62,619 bases of DNA from a virus (IMGVR_UViG_3300042565_002416:1-62619), one strand, 5' to 3'. Counted from the stretch's first letter, positions 54,132 to 61,793 are shown. The notes: a model not told the origin generated them from the letters alone. Made by a program: numbers and translations.

Positions 54132-54134
54132 CAT

Positions 54135-54467
54135 ATGGGACAACTATATTTAGTATCATCATTAAGTGCTGATACATCTAATTACACATACACCAGTATT
54201 ATTGTTAATGGGGCTGGTCCATATAATGTAACATTTAATGGGGTTTCATTAACTTTAGCCGGACCTCAAACTATTAGTATGAATGTTATGAGTGTTGAAT
54301 CAGGTAATAGTAATGTATTATTATCAGGTTATTTAACAACTTATGATTTCCCTGTTTATTTAGGCAATCCAGGTACTACCGATTATTTAGGTAGACCAAT
54401 AATAAATTCAGCAGGTGGAGGTGTTTGGGCTCAAAGCGGAAATACTCAATATGCTTACTATAAATAA
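54135..54467 (+). CDS. Small virion protein, paralogue of 51232
   Basis: A 110-residue protein sharing the NGVSL/NGVDY strand, the LLSGYLTT/ILGGYIID strand and the YLGNPG turn with the gene at 51232, but with a different tail (GGGVWAQSGNTQYAYYK). It lies 34 nt after the beta-helix protein and has its own promoter candidate. Probably a small attachment, decoration or fibre-assembly protein; the function is not known. Confidence 0.65.
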   Translation: MGQLYLVSSLSADTSNYTYTSIIVNGAGPYNVTFNGVSLTLAGPQTISMNVMSVESGNSNVLLSGYLTTYDFPVYLGNPGTTDYLGRPIINSAGGGVWAQSGNTQYAYYK

Positions 54468-54486
54468 AATTTAAAATAAATAATAT

Positions 54487-55560
54487 ATGGACTCAATAAG
54501 AGCAGTAGGAAGTGAATTACTTCAAGGAAAAGAAAAACATAATAGATTAATTGAATTAATGGGTATTAAGAATACCGTTAACGAATCTAAAAAATCGGTG
54601 AATAGTGAAGATTACATTATTCACGCAGCGGATGGAAAATCATATGGTATTTTCAGAGAAAATAAAAACTTCTTTGTGAAATATGCTAATAAACATACCG
54701 AAGATGCTAATGATTTTGAATACATCGGTGGATTAGTTAGAAAAACTAAAGAATTACACGAATCTTATTCAGATGCATTTAAAAGATTAAATGTAATGAT
54801 TGGTGATATTAATCAGAAATATGGTGTTAAAAACCCTAAATCTTTATTTGAAGCAGATAAACAATATATGTTACAACCTGAAGCACCAACTTTTGAGGCT
54901 CCAGCTTCAGCACCTACAACAGATGCAGGAGTTCCGACACCAGCACCTGATGCTTCTATTGATACCCCACCAGTTGATGCAAGTCCTGCCGTTGGAGATA
55001 ATACAGATGAAAACGATCCGGTTAAAATGATACAAAGTTTAACAGGTAAGTTAGGACAATCTTTAAGAGATAATATGCAAAATGAAGAAGTCGTAAATAA
55101 TCAAATGATTAAATATGTATTAAATTCAGTATTATCAGCAATTGATTTAAACAAATTAACCCCTGAAGATAAAGAAGAATTAAATAATAAAATATTAGGT
55201 AAAGAAGAACAACCAGCATCCCCTGAAGGCGCTCCAACTGAAATCCAATCACCTGAAAGTGCTCCAGCAACACCAATGACAGGTAGTGAAGATCCATTCG
55301 CAGGTTTAGATCAAGCAACAGCTCAAGCAGGAACTCAAACAGAAAGTTTAATTAATTTAGCTGTTACTTATGAACAAGAGTTAGCTTTAAATAATTTATT
55401 ATCTCTTTGTGAAAACAAAAATATTAAATTAGAAAAATACAAAATTCAAAAGGATAATATTATTTTTGAATCAACAAAAGGAAAAAGATTTATTGTAAAA
55501 CCTAATGGTATTTCATTATTAATGACTGAAAATAAAGAATATAAAAAATTATTAATCTAA
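54487..55560 (+). CDS. Head assembly or prohead core protein candidate
   Basis: A 357-residue protein, MDSIRAVGSELLQGKEKHNR at the start, with a helical N-terminal third (RKTKELHESYSDAFKRLNVM) and two Pro/Ala-rich linkers (about 130-175 and 240-275) around an acidic helical core. The final 60 residues form a separate alpha/beta end. It contains [LI]xE sites (for example LIE at about 22-24) of the type cut by T4 prohead protease. It is the first gene of the head cluster. An internal scaffold or head protein is the best guess, without a family match. Confidence 0.55.
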   Translation: MDSIRAVGSELLQGKEKHNRLIELMGIKNTVNESKKSVNSEDYIIHAADGKSYGIFRENKNFFVKYANKHTEDANDFEYIGGLVRKTKELHESYSDAFKRLNVMIGDINQKYGVKNPKSLFEADKQYMLQPEAPTFEAPASAPTTDAGVPTPAPDASIDTPPVDASPAVGDNTDENDPVKMIQSLTGKLGQSLRDNMQNEEVVNNQMIKYVLNSVLSAIDLNKLTPEDKEELNNKILGKEEQPASPEGAPTEIQSPESAPATPMTGSEDPFAGLDQATAQAGTQTESLINLAVTYEQELALNNLLSLCENKNIKLEKYKIQKDNIIFESTKGKRFIVKPNGISLLMTENKEYKKLLI

Positions 55561-55566
55561 AGAAAA

Positions 55567-55938
55567 ATGTATCTTTGTTATATTAATAAATTAGGACCTA
55601 ATTTTAGGAATGAATTAATATACGAATTTATTTTTACAAACGATATCGATAAGGTAAGTGGGGATGATTGGGATAGATTACCAGCGAGTGGTTATCCGAG
55701 TCTTCCCCATTCCGATTTTATGACAAACGTGTTGTTATTAAAAACAGGTAGTTTAGATTTAGAGTTAGTTAAAGATAATGATTTTTTCACCTATAATGAT
55801 TGTAAAGAAGGTGTAGTTGCTATAGGTTGGGAAGAATCGTATATTATAGATAGACTAATATTCAAGTTTGGTGATGATTTAGAGGGTGTTAAAAATAAGT
55901 TATATAAGAAAGATTATTATTTAGAGGAAATAAATTGA
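55567..55938 (+). CDS. Conserved hypothetical protein
   Basis: A 123-residue protein starting MYLCYINKLGPNFRNEL with DDWDRLPASGYPSLPHSDF in the middle and a VVAIGWEESYIIDRLIFKFG strand later. Compact alpha/beta look, no membrane segment. I do not recognise the family firmly. It begins 6 nt after the previous stop and ends with TGA, which is direct evidence that TGA is a stop in this phage. Its 3' end overlaps the promoter of the next gene. Confidence 0.6.
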   Translation: MYLCYINKLGPNFRNELIYEFIFTNDIDKVSGDDWDRLPASGYPSLPHSDFMTNVLLLKTGSLDLELVKDNDFFTYNDCKEGVVAIGWEESYIIDRLIFKFGDDLEGVKNKLYKKDYYLEEIN

Positions 55939-55965
55939 TAGAATAAAATAAAAAATATATATTTG
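55935..55965 (+). promoter_or_regulatory. Bacteroidota-type promoter TTG-N20-TATATTTG
   Basis: TTG 55935-55937, a 20-nt spacer, TATATTTG 55958-55965. It ends only 4 nt before the ATG at 55970, so a transcript starting at the usual distance would be leaderless. Confidence 0.65.
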
Positions 55966-55969
55966 TAGT

Positions 55970-56479
55970 ATGAGTATAATTAAAAAATCAGAGTTAATGG
56001 AGTTTGTTTTAGAGAAGAAACAAATGATATTAGGTAGGAATATGGAATCAGCGGCTGAGCCAGTTGTAGCTCCACCTAAGACTAAACCTAAAACACCATC
56101 AACCCCTAAAAGTCCAAAGCCTGCGGTAAATCCAAAACCAAAAGCTCGTGTGAAATCTGCGGCTGAACCGGCTGTAGCTCCACCTAAGACTAAACCTAAA
56201 ACACCATCAACCCCTAAATACCCAAAACCTGCTGTAAATCCAAAACCAAAAGCTGTTATTGAATCTAACCCTGGTGAGGAGAAAATGTCAAAAAAAGTGA
56301 AAATTAATAAAAAATATCCGAAAAAATTTGTTAAAGAGCACATTAATTCGTATTTTAGCGTCAGCATTATAAATGAGACAATTAACGAAGACTATTCTGT
56401 TGAATTGCAATTAGTTGGTAGTAAATCGGAATTAGTTAAATGTTTAAGAAACCTTAAAGAAGGTAATGTAATAAACTAA
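55970..56479 (+). CDS. Head-cluster protein with Pro/Lys-rich tandem repeat
   Basis: A 169-residue protein. A short N-terminal helix (MSIIKKSELMEFVLEKKQMI) precedes two copies of a 36-residue repeat, SAAEPxVAPPKTKPKTPST then PKxPKPAVNPKPKA. A C-terminal domain (KKYPKKFVKEHINSYF to CLRNLKEGNVIN) follows. The repeat is very basic and extended, suited to contact with DNA or acidic scaffold. LME and VLE near the N-terminus match the T4 prohead protease site pattern. It may be an internal head protein; the family is not recognised. Start ATG 55970 is set by the promoter spacing. Confidence 0.6.
   Translation: MSIIKKSELMEFVLEKKQMILGRNMESAAEPVVAPPKTKPKTPSTPKSPKPAVNPKPKARVKSAAEPAVAPPKTKPKTPSTPKYPKPAVNPKPKAVIESNPGEEKMSKKVKINKKYPKKFVKEHINSYFSVSIINETINEDYSVELQLVGSKSELVKCLRNLKEGNVIN
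56048..56263 (+). repeat. Two 108-bp coding tandem repeats
   Basis: Copy 1 at 56048-56155 and copy 2 at 56156-56263 encode the 36-residue Pro/Lys-rich unit, in frame and with most bases identical. Confidence 0.9.
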
Positions 56480-56497
56480 GTTCATTTATTATGTCAA

Positions 56498-57793
56498 ATG
56501 AGTAACAAAATATTTAAGAAAAAAGAAGTTTTACAATTAATAAAAGAAGATATGATTCCATACGGAGAAAATCCAAACAGAATTGAACGTTCAATTGAAC
56601 GTAGAATAACAAGTAGACAAAATCCATTAGGTGCTAATCCAGCATATCCTGCGGGAACACCTGAAAGTAATTTTGAGGAAATTATTGCGTCAGAACAGTT
56701 TAAAAATTCTATTGAAAAAATTAAAACATATGCGGGTAGAAAAAATATTCGTGTTGTTGATAATAGAGGTGTAATTCAACCAATGGCTTTAGTTCAATTA
56801 CAAATGGCTTTGGTTAATGATATGATTAGTAAAGAAAGAAATCATAAACCACAATTGGAAAAATTGACAATTAAACTATTAAAACAAGATTTTAATATTC
56901 CTGGTGAATTACAAACTAAGGTTGAGGATGGTAAAACAATTTATTACGATGGAACATTACAATATGATGTATCTTTAACACTTCCTGTTGATTTAAGTAG
57001 CGCTCAAACTGAGATGGAAATGCAAATACAACAAGAACCTGAAGAAGTGGTTGAAAATGTTGAAGAATTGGATTTAGAAGTGGCTAAAAGAAGATTCTTA
57101 AACGCTATGATGGCAGGTGCAGCATTTAAGGGACAATACATGTTTCATATGGCTGAAGATGAAATCAATGCAATTGATGAAGGTTTGATAACCAATTATG
57201 GTTTATTAATGGCAATAACAGAATGGGCGTATTTTATGATTCCACCTGAAATGGCGGCATCTGCAGCATCATCAGATGAACAAGCCGGTGGTTCTGAAAG
57301 AGTTGATTTTACAACTGAACCACCAACTCTAATTTGTAGGGCGAGATCATTTCCAATATTATGTCACGAAATTGTGAAATCTTATGTGGAATATATGTCA
57401 GCTTGGGGATTACCACAATCAGATGAAGAAGGAGCTGAAGCTAAGGCAAAATACATTCTTAATAAGGCGGATTTCTTAGAAGCTGAAAATTGGGATTTAA
57501 TGTTAGGACCTGGTTTTTGGGGTAGATTTTTGGATGCTATAGATGAGAGTGAATTAGATATTAAATCACAATTATATATTAAAATCGCTCAAATGCCACC
57601 TAAAGATTTTAATATCTTTATGAAAGAAGTATTAAAAAAATCTCAAAGAGGTAAACAGATGATGGTTGATTTAGCGAATGAAATTAAAGAAGCTATATCT
57701 AAAGAAGAATATGAAACAGCGATGAGTTCATATCAAGAACCTGAAAAAGATATAGATATTGATGATATCGACATATCAGATTTATTTAAATAA
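56498..57793 (+). CDS. Head-cluster structural protein of unknown family
   Basis: A 431-residue protein. The N-terminus KKKEVLQLIKEDMIPYGENP contains IKE, a possible prohead protease site. The middle includes VEDGKTIYYDGTLQYDVSLT, the helical YGLLMAITEWAYFMIPPEM, and AARSFPILCHEIVKSYVE-like segments (reading CRARSFPILCHEIVKSYVEY). The acidic end is DIDIDDIDISDLFK. It sits directly before the prohead protease region and ends at a strong terminator. It is probably a head or portal-associated protein. I do not recognise the family, and no catalytic motif is visible. Confidence 0.6.
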   Translation: MSNKIFKKKEVLQLIKEDMIPYGENPNRIERSIERRITSRQNPLGANPAYPAGTPESNFEEIIASEQFKNSIEKIKTYAGRKNIRVVDNRGVIQPMALVQLQMALVNDMISKERNHKPQLEKLTIKLLKQDFNIPGELQTKVEDGKTIYYDGTLQYDVSLTLPVDLSSAQTEMEMQIQQEPEEVVENVEELDLEVAKRRFLNAMMAGAAFKGQYMFHMAEDEINAIDEGLITNYGLLMAITEWAYFMIPPEMAASAASSDEQAGGSERVDFTTEPPTLICRARSFPILCHEIVKSYVEYMSAWGLPQSDEEGAEAKAKYILNKADFLEAENWDLMLGPGFWGRFLDAIDESELDIKSQLYIKIAQMPPKDFNIFMKEVLKKSQRGKQMMVDLANEIKEAISKEEYETAMSSYQEPEKDIDIDDIDISDLFK

Positions 57794-57794
57794 T

Positions 57795-57820
57795 AAAAAA
57801 CCCCATTTAAGGGGTTTTTT
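57795..57820 (+). terminator. Rho-independent terminator
   Basis: AAAAAACCCC (57795-57804) pairs with GGGGTTTTTT (57811-57820) around ATTTAA. The stem is nearly symmetric, so it could also end the convergent minus-strand gene at 57842. Confidence 0.85.
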
Positions 57821-57841
57821 TGTTTTATGGGGTATTGGTAT

Positions 57842-58270
57842 TTATTTTTTAGAGTGACACTCAATAATATCATTTTCGGTAAATACTTTAAGTAAATCGA
57901 CAAATTTATTTCTGACAAAGAATAATATTTCATCTCTGAATGGATCTTGTGGTTCGTGATAAAAAAGAACTGTATCAACAGACATAAAAGATTTTTTATT
58001 TTTTTCCATACCTGAGCTTCTGAGGTCTAAATCGACTATCCATTTTCTTTCATTAAAGAAGGAGTTTTTGAGTATATAATTTAGTGATTGTTTATAATCT
58101 TTTGTTAGTCTTTTAATTAGATTTTCGTAATTATTATAATCTTCAAGAGGTTTAACCCAAGTTGATATTTGTAAATAAATTGATGTAGGGTTTTTAACAT
58201 TAACAGTCCCATAACTTACTTTAAATCTTTCATCTAATGTTAAATTTAACTTTTTCCCTGTTTTAACCAT
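57842..58270 (-). CDS. Hypothetical protein on the minus strand
   Basis: A 142-residue protein, MVKTGKKLNLTLDERFKV at the start, with WVKPLEDYNNYENLIKRL, a RKWIVDLDLRSSGMEK strand and the closing EILFFVRNKFVDLLKVF helix. No known motif or membrane segment. It converges on the head gene at 56498 and shares its bidirectional terminator. A lone minus-strand gene inside a plus-strand head cluster is typical of an independently regulated accessory gene; a host-type promoter lies upstream. Confidence 0.6.
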   Translation of the reverse strand: MVKTGKKLNLTLDERFKVSYGTVNVKNPTSIYLQISTWVKPLEDYNNYENLIKRLTKDYKQSLNYILKNSFFNERKWIVDLDLRSSGMEKNKKSFMSVDTVLFYHEPQDPFRDEILFFVRNKFVDLLKVFTENDIIECHSKK

Positions 58271-58305
58271 ATTGTTTTTTTGTGTTTTATTTAATTATTA
58301 ATATA

Positions 58306-58313
58306 CAAAACTA
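58306..58313 (-). promoter_or_regulatory. Possible Bacteroidota -7 element TAGTTTTG, minus strand
   Basis: TAGTTTTG on the minus strand, 35 nt before the start at 58270, with a TTTG about 22 nt further upstream. The spacer is slightly long for the 19-21 nt consensus, so support is moderate. Confidence 0.4.
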
Positions 58314-58354
58314 TAAGTATTTTCGGATGAAATAACAAATTTTATTTTCTCTTA

Positions 58355-58362
58355 TATTTATA
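58355..58362 (+). promoter_or_regulatory. Candidate late promoter motif TATTTATA
   Basis: Ends 3 nt before the ATG at 58366 (TAT between), directly ahead of the prohead protease gene. Confidence 0.55.
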
Positions 58363-58365
58363 TAT

Positions 58366-59067
58366 ATGACAAAATATATTGATTACTCTAAATTGAGAGT
58401 TCTTAAAGAGAGTGAAGAAGGTTTTGGTATTATCATTGACAATACTGGATATATCGATCCGAAAATTGAACGCAATTCTAGATTGGTAGAATCTTATTCA
58501 ATTGAACAAGAAAAGGATATTATATTATATGCAATTCTTCAAAAATACGATACTGAAAATAAAAACGGTAGAATATACCCTGAGAAAGTATTAAAGGCTA
58601 ATGTAGAAAAATATCAAAAAGTTATTGATCAACATAGGGCTATATCGGAATTAAATCATCCAGAAACATCAATTATTGATTTAGAAAGAGTTTCACACGA
58701 AATAATAGAAACTTGGTGGGAAGGTAAAGAATTATGGGGTAAAATTAAAATATTAACTTCACCTGGGTTTAAGAAATATGGTTATGTTGGTAATTATGCA
58801 CCTGACATCGCAGCAAATCTTTTATTACACGGAATTACAATTGGTATTTCATCAAGAGGTATTGGTTCATTGAAAAAAGAAGGTAATAAAAATATCGTTC
58901 AAACGGATTTTGAATTAATTTGTTTTGATTTAGTTTCACAACCATCAACACCTGGAGCGTATTTATTTACCGATCAATCACTTAGTAAAGTTTATACGGA
59001 AAACATTAATAAACACAATGTAATTTCTGAAGATGTAATAAAATCAATTGATAATTTCTTAATCTAA
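58366..59067 (+). CDS. gp21: Prohead maturation protease (T4 gp21-like)
   Basis: A 233-residue serine protease that cuts scaffold and capsid proteins during head maturation. Family landmarks: NGRIYP (67-72), SELNHPE with catalytic His 98, VSHEIIETWWEG (109-120), GISSRGIGS with the catalytic Ser (162 or 163), and DFELICFDLVSQPSTPGAYLF (181-201) with the third acidic residue. Length is close to T4 gp21. It lies in the T4-like order protease, small proteins, scaffold, capsid. It overlaps the next small gene by one base. It probably recognises [LI]xE sites, as in T4. Confidence 0.9.
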   Translation: MTKYIDYSKLRVLKESEEGFGIIIDNTGYIDPKIERNSRLVESYSIEQEKDIILYAILQKYDTENKNGRIYPEKVLKANVEKYQKVIDQHRAISELNHPETSIIDLERVSHEIIETWWEGKELWGKIKILTSPGFKKYGYVGNYAPDIAANLLLHGITIGISSRGIGSLKKEGNKNIVQTDFELICFDLVSQPSTPGAYLFTDQSLSKVYTENINKHNVISEDVIKSIDNFLI

Positions 59068-59222
59068 TGGTAAAATCAACGAAAGGTGGTTCTAAATCAT
59101 CGTCAGGGTCTAAAATTAAATTAAACCCTAAAAAAAATAATAATGGTATTCACGCAAAATCAAAAACTTCGAGAAATAAAAACTCAAAAAATTATAAAAA
59201 ACCAAATGTCGGACAAGGTTAA
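59067..59222 (+). CDS. Small basic head-cluster protein (51 residues)
   Basis: A very basic protein, MVKSTKGGSKSSSGSKIKLN then KSKTSRNKNSKNYKKPN and GQG at the end. It starts inside the protease stop (TAATG), so it is translationally coupled to it. Small Lys-rich proteins in this position are common in T4-like and marine myophages and are thought to belong to the prohead core. The start is set by the coupling; no other ATG in frame is nearby. Confidence 0.65.
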   Translation: MVKSTKGGSKSSSGSKIKLNPKKNNNGIHAKSKTSRNKNSKNYKKPNVGQG

Positions 59223-59226
59223 TATT

Positions 59227-59499
59227 ATGAAAAAGATTAAATTAACAGAATCGGATTTAACAAAAATAATCCAAAGAATTATTAAAGAAGATGATTCAGA
59301 AATGTACGCAAATTATATGTTCTTCTCTAACTTAGAACAAATCAAACGTCAGTGCGAAATGTTATTGGAATTAGATAAAAATATGATTGATAATATTATT
59401 CAAGATGGTCACGATTGGGCTGACGATCATATATCAGAAGCTAAAAACAATATGGATCAGGTATTTGATTTTTTTATGGGTAAAGTAAATAAAAATTAA
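59227..59499 (+). CDS. Small head-cluster protein with candidate capsid-targeting N-terminus
   Basis: A 90-residue acidic protein. I chose ATG 59227 (4 nt after the previous stop) because the resulting N-terminus, MKKIKLTESDLTKIIQRIIKE, matches the other small head proteins. The motif ends in IKE, a possible prohead protease site, so the body from DDSEMYANYM onward would be the mature form. An in-frame ATG lies upstream at 59143, inside the previous gene in another frame, and is unlikely. Function unknown. Confidence 0.65.
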   Translation: MKKIKLTESDLTKIIQRIIKEDDSEMYANYMFFSNLEQIKRQCEMLLELDKNMIDNIIQDGHDWADDHISEAKNNMDQVFDFFMGKVNKN

Positions 59500-59512
59500 A
59501 AAGGTATACATT

Positions 59513-59857
59513 ATGAAAATCATTATAACTGAAAAACAACTTAAAAAAATTAAATCTGGTGAATTTGAAGATTTCGCTTCTAAAAGATTTGGTGGGGCTG
59601 AAAAAATAGCTAATAACGCTAAAGAAAAGGGTGGTATTTCTATGTTGACATATCACCATTTTATTGTTAAACTACCTTACTATAAAAAAGCTTCAGATGG
59701 TAAGTTTGATTTAGAAAAATCTAAAACTGAATTAAAAGAACATTTAGATAAATTATGTGGTTTAAGTGAAGATGTAAATATTGGACAAGTGGAGTTTCAA
59801 AGATTAGTTGGTATAATAGAAGTATTAGGTGAATTAATTATTAAATATAAAAAATAA
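59513..59857 (+). CDS. Small head-cluster protein
   Basis: A 114-residue protein, MKIIITEKQLKKIKSGEF at the start, followed by ASKRFGGAEKIAN and a helical body ending GELIIKYKK. The first ten residues share the MKxIxxTExxL pattern with the genes at 59227 and 59857. No enzymatic motif. It starts 13 nt after the previous stop and shares its last base with the next start (TAATG). A prohead core component is inferred from the place and the leader. Confidence 0.65.
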   Translation: MKIIITEKQLKKIKSGEFEDFASKRFGGAEKIANNAKEKGGISMLTYHHFIVKLPYYKKASDGKFDLEKSKTELKEHLDKLCGLSEDVNIGQVEFQRLVGIIEVLGELIIKYKK

Positions 59858-60036
59858 TGAAAACCATATTACTGACAGAAAGTGAATTGATTTATTTAAT
59901 CGAAAAATGGACAAAGAATTATAAAAAGTCTATTAATTGTTCAAACCCAAAAGGATTCTCTCAGAAAGCACATTGTGCCGGAAGAAAGAAAAGACAAGAA
60001 CATCAACCAACAAAATCTAAATCACCATTTAAATAA
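59857..60036 (+). CDS. Small basic protein with Cys-pair motif (59 residues)
   Basis: A basic protein: leader MKTILLTESELIYLIEKW, then NCSNPKGFSQKAHCAGRKKR and the tail KSKSPFK. The pair of cysteines around PKGFSQKAHC is a motif I recall from small proteins of T4-like phages, with unknown role. LIE in the leader fits the [LI]xE protease pattern. Coupled to the preceding gene by TAATG and followed by a terminator. Confidence 0.65.
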   Translation: MKTILLTESELIYLIEKWTKNYKKSINCSNPKGFSQKAHCAGRKKRQEHQPTKSKSPFK

Positions 60037-60042
60037 AATAAT

Positions 60043-60075
60043 TAAAACCCCGATATTTCCAATCTGGGTTTTTTT
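60043..60075 (+). terminator. Rho-independent terminator
   Basis: AAACCC (60045-60050) pairs with GGGTTT (60066-60071), with an inner GAT/ATC pair, then a T run. It ends the small head-protein operon. Confidence 0.7.
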
Positions 60076-60106
60076 ATTTATAATTAAACTACAAATATTA
60101 AATATT

Positions 60107-60340
60107 ATGGAAGAAAAAGATTTTTATTACTTTAAGTGTGTTACCACTATGTCAATACCAGATGAAAACTCAGGTAAAATTAAAAAGAAAAATGAGGAGT
60201 TTATCGTAAAGGCTGTAAGCCCTACCGATGTAGAATCTCAGATGGTTCAATTTATGGATGGAACAGTTTATGACTGGAGCATTCAAAGTGTAACTAAAAC
60301 TAAGGTTGAATCTATCATACAAGATGGAAAAGCAATCTAA
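60107..60340 (+). CDS. Small protein resembling Bacteroidota DUF4494
   Basis: A 77-residue protein. ATG 60107 is chosen because a terminator lies just upstream, ruling out the longer frame from 59975. The pattern FYYFKCVTTMSIPDENSG, KKKNEEFIVKAVSPTDVES, then YDWSIQSVTKTKVESII resembles DUF4494, a small family found almost only in Bacteroidota, which fits the host guess. The match is by eye and not certain. Function unknown. Two terminators follow. Confidence 0.55.
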   Translation: MEEKDFYYFKCVTTMSIPDENSGKIKKKNEEFIVKAVSPTDVESQMVQFMDGTVYDWSIQSVTKTKVESIIQDGKAI

Positions 60341-60343
60341 AAA

Positions 60344-60370
60344 TTAAAAACCCTGTAAATCAGGGTTTTT
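60344..60370 (+). terminator. Rho-independent terminator, first of a tandem pair
   Basis: AAAAACCCTG (60346-60355) pairs with CAGGGTTTTT (60361-60370) around TAAAT. Confidence 0.85.
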
Positions 60371-60393
60371 TTATGTTCTTTTATTTTTATACT

Positions 60394-60418
60394 AACCCTT
60401 GCAAGTCAAGGGTTTTTT
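60394..60418 (+). terminator. Rho-independent terminator, second of a tandem pair
   Basis: AACCCTTG (60394-60401) pairs with CAAGGGTT (60407-60414) around CAAGT, then a T run. Two terminators in a row isolate the scaffold and capsid genes from upstream transcription. Confidence 0.8.
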
Positions 60419-60434
60419 TATGCCCAATAAAAAA

Positions 60435-60479
60435 TATTTATAGTTAAATGATTATTTATTCAAAAACCCTCTATTTATA
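60435..60479 (+). promoter_or_regulatory. Triple late promoter motif before the scaffold gene
   Basis: TATTTATA at 60435-60442, TATTTATT at 60453-60460 and TATTTATA at 60472-60479, within 45 nt. The last ends 30 nt before the ATG at 60510. Multiple copies before scaffold and capsid genes fit a strong late promoter region. Confidence 0.55.
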
Positions 60480-60509
60480 ATGTAACGAATAAAATCATTT
60501 TATAATAAC

Positions 60510-61793
60510 ATGAAAAAAACAAATTCAATTATTGAAGAAGCTCTAATAGAAGCAAGTCAATTAGAGGAAGCAGTTAAAGAAGTAGGTAAAGAAGTTCTAG
60601 CGTCAGCTATGAAGCAAGAAATCGAAGAGATTATTAAAAGTTCTTTAACTGAAGAAGAAGAGGTTGAATCACCTGAAATAGATTCTATGGGTATGGAAAC
60701 ACCTGAAATGCCTGAAATGCCTGAAATGCCTGAAATGCCAGAAATGGATGATGAAATTGAAGGTGATGAAGAAGTTATGGACATGACACAAGCATCAGAC
60801 GATGAAGTTATCAAAGTATTTAAAGCTATGGGTCCAGAAGATTCTATCGAAGTTACTAAAACAGAAGATGGGATACACTTAAAAGATGGGGATAAAGAAT
60901 ATATCTTACAAATGGAAGGTGTAAAAGAAATGACTGATGAAGAGCTTGATGAGTATTTAGATGAAGTTACATTTGAAGATTTTGATGATTTAGATATCGA
61001 ATTGGAGGATGAAGAAGAGTATGAGGAAGATGAAGACAATATGTATGAATTAGAGATGGATGAAAATTCTATGTCTAAATATATGGGTTCTGAAAATCCT
61101 GATACGATGGATGAAGATGAGGAATTCGAAGGTTGGATGAAAGAAATGATGGATGAATATTCTGAAGCTGATGAAGAAGTTATGTATGAAATTGAACTTT
61201 CAGAAGAAGAAGTTATTGATGAAGATGAGGATGAAGATGAGGATGAAGAAGACTTGGAAGAAGCTGCAAGAACATATGGTTTTGGTTCAAAAGACGGTTC
61301 TAGAGGGTTAAGAAAAGCTATAACACCTAACAGAAACTATTCTTATAAGAATGGTTTTAAGGTTGAATCTTTAAATAGAAAACTTTCAATCGTTGAGTCT
61401 GAATTAAATGATTATAAAGCTAAAAATGAAGAATACAAAAAAGCTTTATCTTCTTTAAAAGAAAAGATGAACGAAATGGCTGTTTACTACACTAATCTTT
61501 CATACACTAACAAATTGTTCACAGAACATACAACAACCAAAAAAGAAAAATTGGACATTCTTAAAAGATTTGATAACATAAAAAATATTAATGAATCTAA
61601 GAGTTTATTCGGAATTATTTCAGACGAGTTATCAAGTAAGAAAACTATTTCTAACTTAGGTGATTTATCAGAAAATGTAGAAAAGAGTTTAACTTCTAGT
61701 ACATCTAAATTAACTGAATCAGTAGTTTATGAAGATCCAAAAATCAAACAAATAAAAGAATTGATGAGTAAGTTAAGCCCATCAAAAAAATAA
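60510..61793 (+). CDS. gp22: Prohead scaffold/core protein (T4 gp22-like by position)
   Basis: A 427-residue, extremely acidic protein with long Glu/Asp runs (residues 150-265), an internal PEM microrepeat (five 9-nt units at 60702-60746), and a C-terminal coiled coil (about 280-330, SIVESELNDYKAKNEEYKKA). It ends LSPSKK. Acidic, coiled-coil proteins between gp21 and gp23 are the T4 gp22 scaffold, which shapes the prohead and is degraded by gp21; [LI]xE sites (LIE, QLEE) are plentiful. The identity rests on position and composition. It lies 33 nt before the capsid gene. Confidence 0.75.
   Translation: MKKTNSIIEEALIEASQLEEAVKEVGKEVLASAMKQEIEEIIKSSLTEEEEVESPEIDSMGMETPEMPEMPEMPEMPEMDDEIEGDEEVMDMTQASDDEVIKVFKAMGPEDSIEVTKTEDGIHLKDGDKEYILQMEGVKEMTDEELDEYLDEVTFEDFDDLDIELEDEEEYEEDEDNMYELEMDENSMSKYMGSENPDTMDEDEEFEGWMKEMMDEYSEADEEVMYEIELSEEEVIDEDEDEDEDEEDLEEAARTYGFGSKDGSRGLRKAITPNRNYSYKNGFKVESLNRKLSIVESELNDYKAKNEEYKKALSSLKEKMNEMAVYYTNLSYTNKLFTEHTTTKKEKLDILKRFDNIKNINESKSLFGIISDELSSKKTISNLGDLSENVEKSLTSSTSKLTESVVYEDPKIKQIKELMSKLSPSKK

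Noticed and set aside
55921-56367. Minus-strand frame of 148 residues with AGFGYLGVDGV repeats
   Set aside because: It is the shadow of the Pro/Lys-rich tandem repeat of the plus-strand head protein.
59975-60106. Longer start for the DUF4494-like gene
   Set aside because: The extension overlaps the previous gene and runs through a terminator; ATG 60107 gives the domain start.
60557-61039. Serine-rich minus-strand frame
   Set aside because: It is the shadow of the Glu/Asp-rich scaffold gene.
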